A stretch of DNA of 10,465 nucleotides from Rhizobium sp. Q54. GTDB taxonomy: Bacteria > Bacteroidota > Bacteroidia > Flavobacteriales > Flavobacteriaceae. The notes under the pieces are model-generated. The model saw nothing but the letters and a program-made list of their open reading frames with translations. It had not been told where the DNA came from and ran no database searches. Of the stretch, positions 7,073-10,465 are shown one piece after another (the stretch's first letter is position 1; every line of letters starts with the position of its first letter). The stretch is taken from assembly GCA_943324395.2 (NCBI GenBank), contig CALPLL020000051.1, positions 1-10,465 of the forward strand, read 5' to 3'. The position numbers and the translations under genes are program-made.

Positions 7073-7537
7073 TTATTCCTCTTTAGAAATAGTGATTAAA
7101 ACCCCTAGTTCTTTTAAAACTAATCGGATTTTATTTTTTTCAATTTGCGAAACAATTCCCTCTTTTCCTTGGAAGGGACCTTTAGAAATTGTTAATATAT
7201 CGCCAGGTTGTATACCCTGGACTTCAACATTATTTAATATTCCTTTTAACCCATCTTTTAAAACTTCAATTTCATGATCTTGAATTACTGCGGGCTTTCC
7301 TAACCAAAATAAATACCTCACTACGCCCGGAACATTAAAAACGATATTTCTATTTTTATCGGCAATATTTACAAACACATAAGAATTAATTAGTGGCATT
7401 TCCACTTTCTTTTTTCTATCAGACCACTGTTTTACCTGAGTAATCATTGGGCAATAAACCTCAACTCCTATTTTTTCAAGTCCTTCAACAACCTTCTTTT
7501 CATTTTTCGGCTTTGTATATATAGCAAACCAAGGCAT
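7073..7537 (-). CDS. UpxY/NusG-family transcription antiterminator
   Basis: This 154-residue specialised NusG paralogue binds RNA polymerase and is expected to help it read through a long polysaccharide operon, as UpxY proteins do in Bacteroides and RfaH does in enterobacteria. The NGN domain (about 1-97) begins with MPWFAIYTKPKNEKKV and includes VEVYCPM (25-31), PLINSYVFV (48-56) and PGVVRYLFW (70-78). The C-terminal KOW domain (about 110-151) has GDILTISKGPFQGKEG (112-127). The linker between the domains is short and the protein is smaller than housekeeping NusG. Its position confirms the specialised role: it lies 2 bp after the regulator and directly before the sugar-nucleotide genes, all on one strand. 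Its nucleic-acid target site is not known from the sequence. Confidence 0.93.
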   Translation of the reverse strand: MPWFAIYTKPKNEKKVVEGLEKIGVEVYCPMITQVKQWSDRKKKVEMPLINSYVFVNIADKNRNIVFNVPGVVRYLFWLGKPAVIQDHEIEVLKDGLKGILNNVEVQGIQPGDILTISKGPFQGKEGIVSQIEKNKIRLVLKELGVLITISKEE

Positions 7538-7539
7538 CT

Positions 7540-8070
7540 CTATTCGGTTTTAACGTTACTAGAGCTTTCAGAATCATAAATTAATAATCCTTTGCCATCG
7601 TATTTTTGGGTAATGAAAAACTGAACTTTTCGTTTTATTTCATTTTCTATTTTACCTGATAAATTTTCAATATATTCTGTATTTAATTCATCTCCAATAA
7701 CTATTACTTCTATTGTTCCACTGTCAATTCCATTGGCATAATCTCCTATTACAATTACCTTTTTTACATCACCCATTCTATCCAAAATCATTTCAACAAT
7801 GGAGTCCAAACCAATGTGTTGAAATATAATATTTTTAAGTGTTTTATATAGTGGGTGTTTTGTATTTGCTTTGTAGGAAATTCTGTTTTGAACAGCTTCT
7901 TTTTTTAAATAACCTGCTTCTTCAAGGTTATTTAACTCTTTCCTTATAGCATTTGTAGACTCATGCATTTCCTCTGCAAGACCTCGCAAATAACCTTTAT
8001 TGGCAGCATTTATAAAAAATTTTACCAAAATTCTAAGACGGGTTTTCGATGTAATAAGAGTTTCTAACAT
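7540..8070 (-). CDS. Winged-helix regulator with nucleotidyltransferase-like C-terminal domain
   Basis: The protein has 176 residues. Residues 1-70 form a winged helix of the ArsR/MarR-like type: a helix from SKTRLRILVKFF, a recognition region around LAEEMHESTNAIRKELNNLEEAGYL (31-55), and a wing with NRISYKAN (62-69). Residues 102-155 alternate strand and helix. IGDYANGIDSGTIEVIVIG (108-126) aligns by eye with the small nucleotidyltransferase motif GSxAxG...S-D-x-D. The Ser after Gly is Asp, and the two metal-binding Asp positions read Thr119 and Glu121, so catalysis is unlikely. The domain might instead bind a nucleotide or nucleotide sugar; this is inference. It is the first gene of the polysaccharide operon, 2 bp ahead of the upxY-like gene, with its own promoter (8092-8123), so it probably controls this operon, including itself. 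The winged helix is well supported; the C-terminal assignment is moderate. Confidence 0.85.
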   Translation of the reverse strand: MLETLITSKTRLRILVKFFINAANKGYLRGLAEEMHESTNAIRKELNNLEEAGYLKKEAVQNRISYKANTKHPLYKTLKNIIFQHIGLDSIVEMILDRMGDVKKVIVIGDYANGIDSGTIEVIVIGDELNTEYIENLSGKIENEIKRKVQFFITQKYDGKGLLIYDSESSSNVKTE

Positions 8071-8091
8071 TTTTTAATCGATTTTGAGTAA

Positions 8092-8123
8092 CAAAAGTAC
8101 TCATTTTATTTAAAAAAACCAAA
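8092..8123 (-). promoter_or_regulatory. Bacteroidota-type promoter of the polysaccharide operon
   Basis: The minus strand has TTTG (8123-8120), a 20-bp spacer, and TACTTTTG (8099-8092). This fits the Bacteroidota consensus TTTG-N19-21-TAnnTTTG in both boxes. Transcription would start near 8088-8085, giving a leader of only about 15-18 bases before the regulator ATG at 8070. It is the best promoter match in the window and lies downstream of the terminator that ends the preceding gene, so the regulator begins a new transcript. Confidence 0.7.
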
Positions 8124-8163
8124 CAATAAAATAATAAATAGAAATCTAATAAACTTGTTAAAT

Positions 8164-8187
8164 AAAAAAACCGCCAATAGGCGGTTT
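8164..8187 (-). terminator. Rho-independent terminator of the outer-membrane protein gene
   Basis: AAACCGCC (8168-8175) and GGCGGTTT (8180-8187) form a perfect 8-bp stem with a four-base loop AATA (plus strand). On the minus strand the stem runs into seven T (complement of 8164-8170). It lies 19 bp past the stop of the beta-barrel gene. On the plus strand only three T follow, so it acts mainly on minus-strand transcripts. Confidence 0.92.
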
Positions 8188-8206
8188 AAAAGTTATATTT
8201 AATTAT

Positions 8207-8779
8207 TTACAATTTCAAAACTAATTCTGCGCTATGTTGAATATGATTATTTAAAAGTGTCGTTTGAGTAAATCCATATTTACCTTGTGACTGCATGCGC
8301 AAACCAATGTTTGGACTAAACCAAAAATTGAATCCTAATCCAAAATTAGAAGATTGATTTGAATTATCACCAACATAGTTTACCCCAAATCCCGCTACAA
8401 GGTATGGGTCAAAGGCAGGGGATTTTATAAACTCTTTACCGAAATAAAACTTACCGTTTAAATCAAATCCTACATAATTTTTATCTTCATTTGTAAATGC
8501 TCCATTTTGCATTGTACCTTTTGAAAGTTTATTGATTCCGAATGCTCCTTCAATTGAAAATTGATCACTCATGATTTTTTCTAAACTTACTTTTGAAATT
8601 GTTGGTAAATAATTCCACTGTTCTGAAGCGTTAAAATAATTTCCGTTTTTAGTGGCAGTGTTATCAATAATGTTAGCACCAAATCCAATAATCCACTTTG
8701 GTTTAACATCAGATTTGTTTTCTTGAGCTACAACAGCAAAAGTTGAAATTAATAAAATTAATACAGCTAGGTTTTTCAT
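8207..8779 (-). CDS. Small outer-membrane beta-barrel protein
   Basis: This 190-residue protein has an N-terminal signal peptide: Met-Lys-Asn, a hydrophobic core at about 4-15, then AVVA with cleavage likely after Ala18. No cysteine follows, so it is not a lipoprotein. The mature part is rich in Gly, Asn and aromatic residues in alternating amphipathic strands such as KWIIGFGANI, FSIEGAFGIN, YVGFDLNGKFYFG and PYLVAGFGVNYVG. This is the pattern of OmpA/OmpW-size eight-stranded barrels common in Flavobacteriaceae. There is no C-terminal OmpA peptidoglycan-binding domain; the chain ends with a strand-like SAELVLKL. The function is unknown: it may be a structural porin-like protein or an adhesin. 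It has its own promoter region and terminator, so it is a separate unit from the polysaccharide operon although on the same strand. Confidence 0.88.
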   Translation of the reverse strand: MKNLAVLILLISTFAVVAQENKSDVKPKWIIGFGANIIDNTATKNGNYFNASEQWNYLPTISKVSLEKIMSDQFSIEGAFGINKLSKGTMQNGAFTNEDKNYVGFDLNGKFYFGKEFIKSPAFDPYLVAGFGVNYVGDNSNQSSNFGLGFNFWFSPNIGLRMQSQGKYGFTQTTLLNNHIQHSAELVLKL

Positions 8780-8802
8780 AATATTAAAATTTAAATTTTC
8801 AA

Positions 8803-8810
8803 CAAATATA
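8803..8810 (-). promoter_or_regulatory. -7 box of the outer-membrane protein gene
   Basis: The minus strand reads TATATTTG, matching TAnnTTTG, 23 bp before the ATG at 8779. No clear TTTG sits about 20 bp further upstream, so only half of the promoter is supported. The position, inside the 99-bp divergent gap, is sensible. Confidence 0.45.
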
Positions 8811-8878
8811 TTATTTATTTCTCAAGTTGTTTAATTATTGAAAGAAAATTAAGTTATTTGTAAATAAAAATTAAAATC

Positions 8879-10381
8879 ATGACTCCTTTCGCAATTGTAC
8901 TATTAATGTTAGTTTATTTTGGGATTTTATTTCTAATTTCCCATTTTGTTAGTAAAAACAATACTGGAAATGAAGCTTTTTTCAAGGCAAATAAAAATTC
9001 AAAATGGTATTTAGTAGCTTTTGGGATGATTGGTACTGCGCTTTCAGGCGTTACTTTTATTTCAGTACCTGGAGAAGTGGGAAATCCTGAAACTCAATTC
9101 AAGTACTTTCAATTTGTTTTAGGAAACGCTATTGGCTTTATTATCATTGCAAAAGTTTTGCTTCCTTTATATTATAGAATGAATTTGACTTCTATATATG
9201 GCTATTTTGAACAACGTCTTGGAAAAATAAGCTATAAAACTGCAGCAACAATATTTTTGATTAGTAGAACAATTGGATCTGCATTTAGATTGTATTTAGT
9301 GGTGATTGTTTTACAACGCTATGTGTTTGATTATTATGGAATTCCATTTGCAGCAACGGTATTAATTTCTTTATTATTGATATTTGCCTACACTTATAAA
9401 GGCGGTTTAAAAACGATAATAATTACGGATACTCTTCAAACTGTTTTCTTAGTTTCTTCGGTTTTTTTAACGATTTACTTTATTTGTAGTAGCTTGAATT
9501 TTGGAGTTTTTGAAGCTTTTGAAGCAATAAAAAATAGTAATTATTCTAAGGTATTTTTCTATGAAGATTACATGAAAGGCACTTATTTTCTTAAGCAAAT
9601 TTTAGGAGGAATATTTGTAACTATTGCAATGGTTGGACTAGATCAGGATTTGATGCAAAAGAATTTGAGTTGTAATAATATCAAAGAAGCTCAGAAAAAC
9701 ATGTTTACTTTTACTGGGATTTTTGTAATAATTAATATTTTCTTTTTAAGCGTTGGCGCTTTACTCTATCTGTATGCATCAAAAAATGGTATTGAAGTTC
9801 CTACGGATTTAATTACAGGAAAACCAAGAACGGATTTACTTTTTCCTGAAATAGCCTTTAATCATTTAGCTATGATTCCTGCTATTGTCTTTTTACTAGG
9901 ACTAACGGCGGCTACTTTTGCAACTACAGATTCCGCTTTAACGGCATTAACAACTTCTTTCTGTGTCGATTTTCTAGGAATGGATAAAGCTGAAAATGCT
10001 GCTAAAGCAAATATGGTTAGAACCAGACATTTCGTTCATATTGGTTTTTCAACATTAATGTTTTTGGTAATTTTGCTATTTAATGCAATAAATGACGCTT
10101 CGGTTGTAAGTATGATTTTTAAAATTGCATCCTATACTTATGGTCCTCTATTAGGCTTATTTTGCTTTGGAATGTTTATGAAAACTAAAACGGTTCATGA
10201 CAATTTGGTTCCTTTAATTTGTGTGCTTTCACCAGCAATATGTTTTTTTATTAATTATAATTCTTCAACTCTATTTGGTGATTATGTAATTGATAGTGAA
10301 TTAATTATTATTAATGGTTTGATCACTTTTATAGGGTTATTGCTAATCAGTAAACCTGCAACTTCGCAGACGCAATTTTGA
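8879..10381 (+). CDS. Sodium:solute symporter (SSS/SLC5 family)
   Basis: This 500-residue inner-membrane transporter uses the Na+ gradient to import a solute. About 13 hydrophobic segments can be traced, near 3-24, 45-66, 78-98, 121-146, 155-173, 185-205, 240-258, 275-298, 330-352, 388-405, 412-433, 443-460 and 473-490. Family landmarks are GTALSGVTFISVPG (52-65) in the unwound first core helix, the signature stretch YTYKGGLKTIIITDTLQTVF (171-190), and ATFATTDSALTALTT (345-359), where Ser/Thr residues match the usual Na2 sodium site. The substrate cannot be told: the family carries sugars, amino acids, sialic acid, vitamins and others. It is divergent from the beta-barrel gene across 99 bp and is not part of the polysaccharide operon. 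The ATG at 8879 places the first membrane helix at the very N terminus, as expected. It ends in TGA and looks intact. Confidence 0.93.
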   Translation: MTPFAIVLLMLVYFGILFLISHFVSKNNTGNEAFFKANKNSKWYLVAFGMIGTALSGVTFISVPGEVGNPETQFKYFQFVLGNAIGFIIIAKVLLPLYYRMNLTSIYGYFEQRLGKISYKTAATIFLISRTIGSAFRLYLVVIVLQRYVFDYYGIPFAATVLISLLLIFAYTYKGGLKTIIITDTLQTVFLVSSVFLTIYFICSSLNFGVFEAFEAIKNSNYSKVFFYEDYMKGTYFLKQILGGIFVTIAMVGLDQDLMQKNLSCNNIKEAQKNMFTFTGIFVIINIFFLSVGALLYLYASKNGIEVPTDLITGKPRTDLLFPEIAFNHLAMIPAIVFLLGLTAATFATTDSALTALTTSFCVDFLGMDKAENAAKANMVRTRHFVHIGFSTLMFLVILLFNAINDASVVSMIFKIASYTYGPLLGLFCFGMFMKTKTVHDNLVPLICVLSPAICFFINYNSSTLFGDYVIDSELIIINGLITFIGLLLISKPATSQTQF

Positions 10382-10386
10382 TTTTT

Positions 10387-10465
10387 TAGCCCTGATGGAA
10401 GTGTAAATCCTTTGCTTTTTTTCTTAAAAAAGCAAAGATTGAAATGTACAGCAGGAAATAGCTCC
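10387..10465. other. Structured intergenic element after the symporter (may continue past the edge)
   Basis: Six bases after the symporter stop, a block opens with TAGCCCTGATGGAAG and closes at the window edge with GCAGGAAATAGCTCC, around a central hairpin (10410-10437). Short complementary segments are nested outside the hairpin: TGTA (10402-10405) with TACA (10447-10450), CCTG (10391-10394) with CAGG (10452-10455), and AGC (10388-10390) with GCT (10461-10463). From memory, blocks with these same ends and a variable middle hairpin recur between genes in Flavobacteriaceae; I cannot verify this here. The minus strand is open across it in one frame, but the low-complexity peptide does not look like a protein. 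Confidence 0.45.
10410..10437. terminator. Hairpin, probable transcription terminator after the symporter
   Basis: CTTTGCTTTTTT (10410-10421) and AAAAAAGCAAAG (10426-10437) form a perfect 12-bp stem with a TCTT loop, 29 bases past the stop codon. The T-run lies inside the stem and not after it, so it is not a textbook rho-independent terminator. Its position and strength still suit 3'-end formation or transcript protection. Confidence 0.5.

Noticed and set aside
8207..8779. Beta-barrel gene as part of the polysaccharide operon or as a lipoprotein
   Set aside because: A strong terminator separates it from the regulator, and there is no cysteine after the signal peptide.
8853..8860. GTTATTTG as the -7 box of the symporter promoter
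   Set aside because: It lacks the TA at the first two positions and has no well-spaced TTTG upstream; the true promoter in the 99-bp divergent gap cannot be chosen by eye.
10382..10465. Minus-strand open frame across the right edge as the end of a neighbouring gene
   Set aside because: The readable peptide is low-complexity and runs on into the symporter antisense without an in-frame start; the structured-element explanation fits better.

Overview
The window looks like chromosomal DNA of a Bacteroidota, most likely a Flavobacterium-like member of the Flavobacteriaceae. The grounds are the AT-rich sequence, the absence of Shine-Dalgarno sequences before clear starts, -7 boxes of the TAnnTTTG type, an UpxY/NusG-like antiterminator heading a sugar operon, and the style of the encoded proteins. 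No rRNA, tRNA, CRISPR array, insertion sequence or phage gene was found.

Layout. From about 8.1 kb down to the left edge every gene is on the minus strand and reads as one surface-polysaccharide locus. In transcription order these are: a winged-helix regulator with a nucleotidyltransferase-like C-terminal domain (7540-8070); an UpxY-type NusG paralogue (7073-7537); a UDP-HexNAc 6-dehydrogenase (5692-6954); GDP-L-fucose synthase fcl (4667-5617, start corrected to the ATG); GDP-mannose 4,6-dehydratase gmd (3380-4474); an AsnB-like amidotransferase (1448-3274); a GT4 glycosyltransferase (419-1438); and the start of a membrane-anchored protein with a transglutaminase-like Cys motif that runs off the left edge (1-379). 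A good Bacteroidota promoter precedes the regulator (8092-8123), and a strong terminator (8164-8187) insulates it from the gene before it. The right part is probably chromosomal flank: a small outer-membrane beta-barrel protein on the minus strand (8207-8779) and, divergent from it, a sodium:solute symporter (8879-10381). The symporter is followed by a long hairpin inside a larger element that resembles sequences recurring between genes in this group.

How the genes work together (inference). The regulator and UpxY protein probably switch on the long operon and keep polymerase going through it. Gmd and Fcl make GDP-L-fucose from GDP-mannose. The dehydrogenase makes a UDP-N-acetylhexosaminuronic acid, and the AsnB-like enzyme may amidate a uronic acid. 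The glycosyltransferase adds one residue to the growing repeat unit. Flippase, polymerase, initiating transferase and the other transferases are not here and should lie beyond the left edge.

The points most worth following up are the regulator whose nucleotidyltransferase motif looks inactive, the transglutaminase-like gene within a glycan locus, the related direct repeats on both sides of gmd, two long poly-A tracts inside the glycosyltransferase gene, and the structured element after the symporter.
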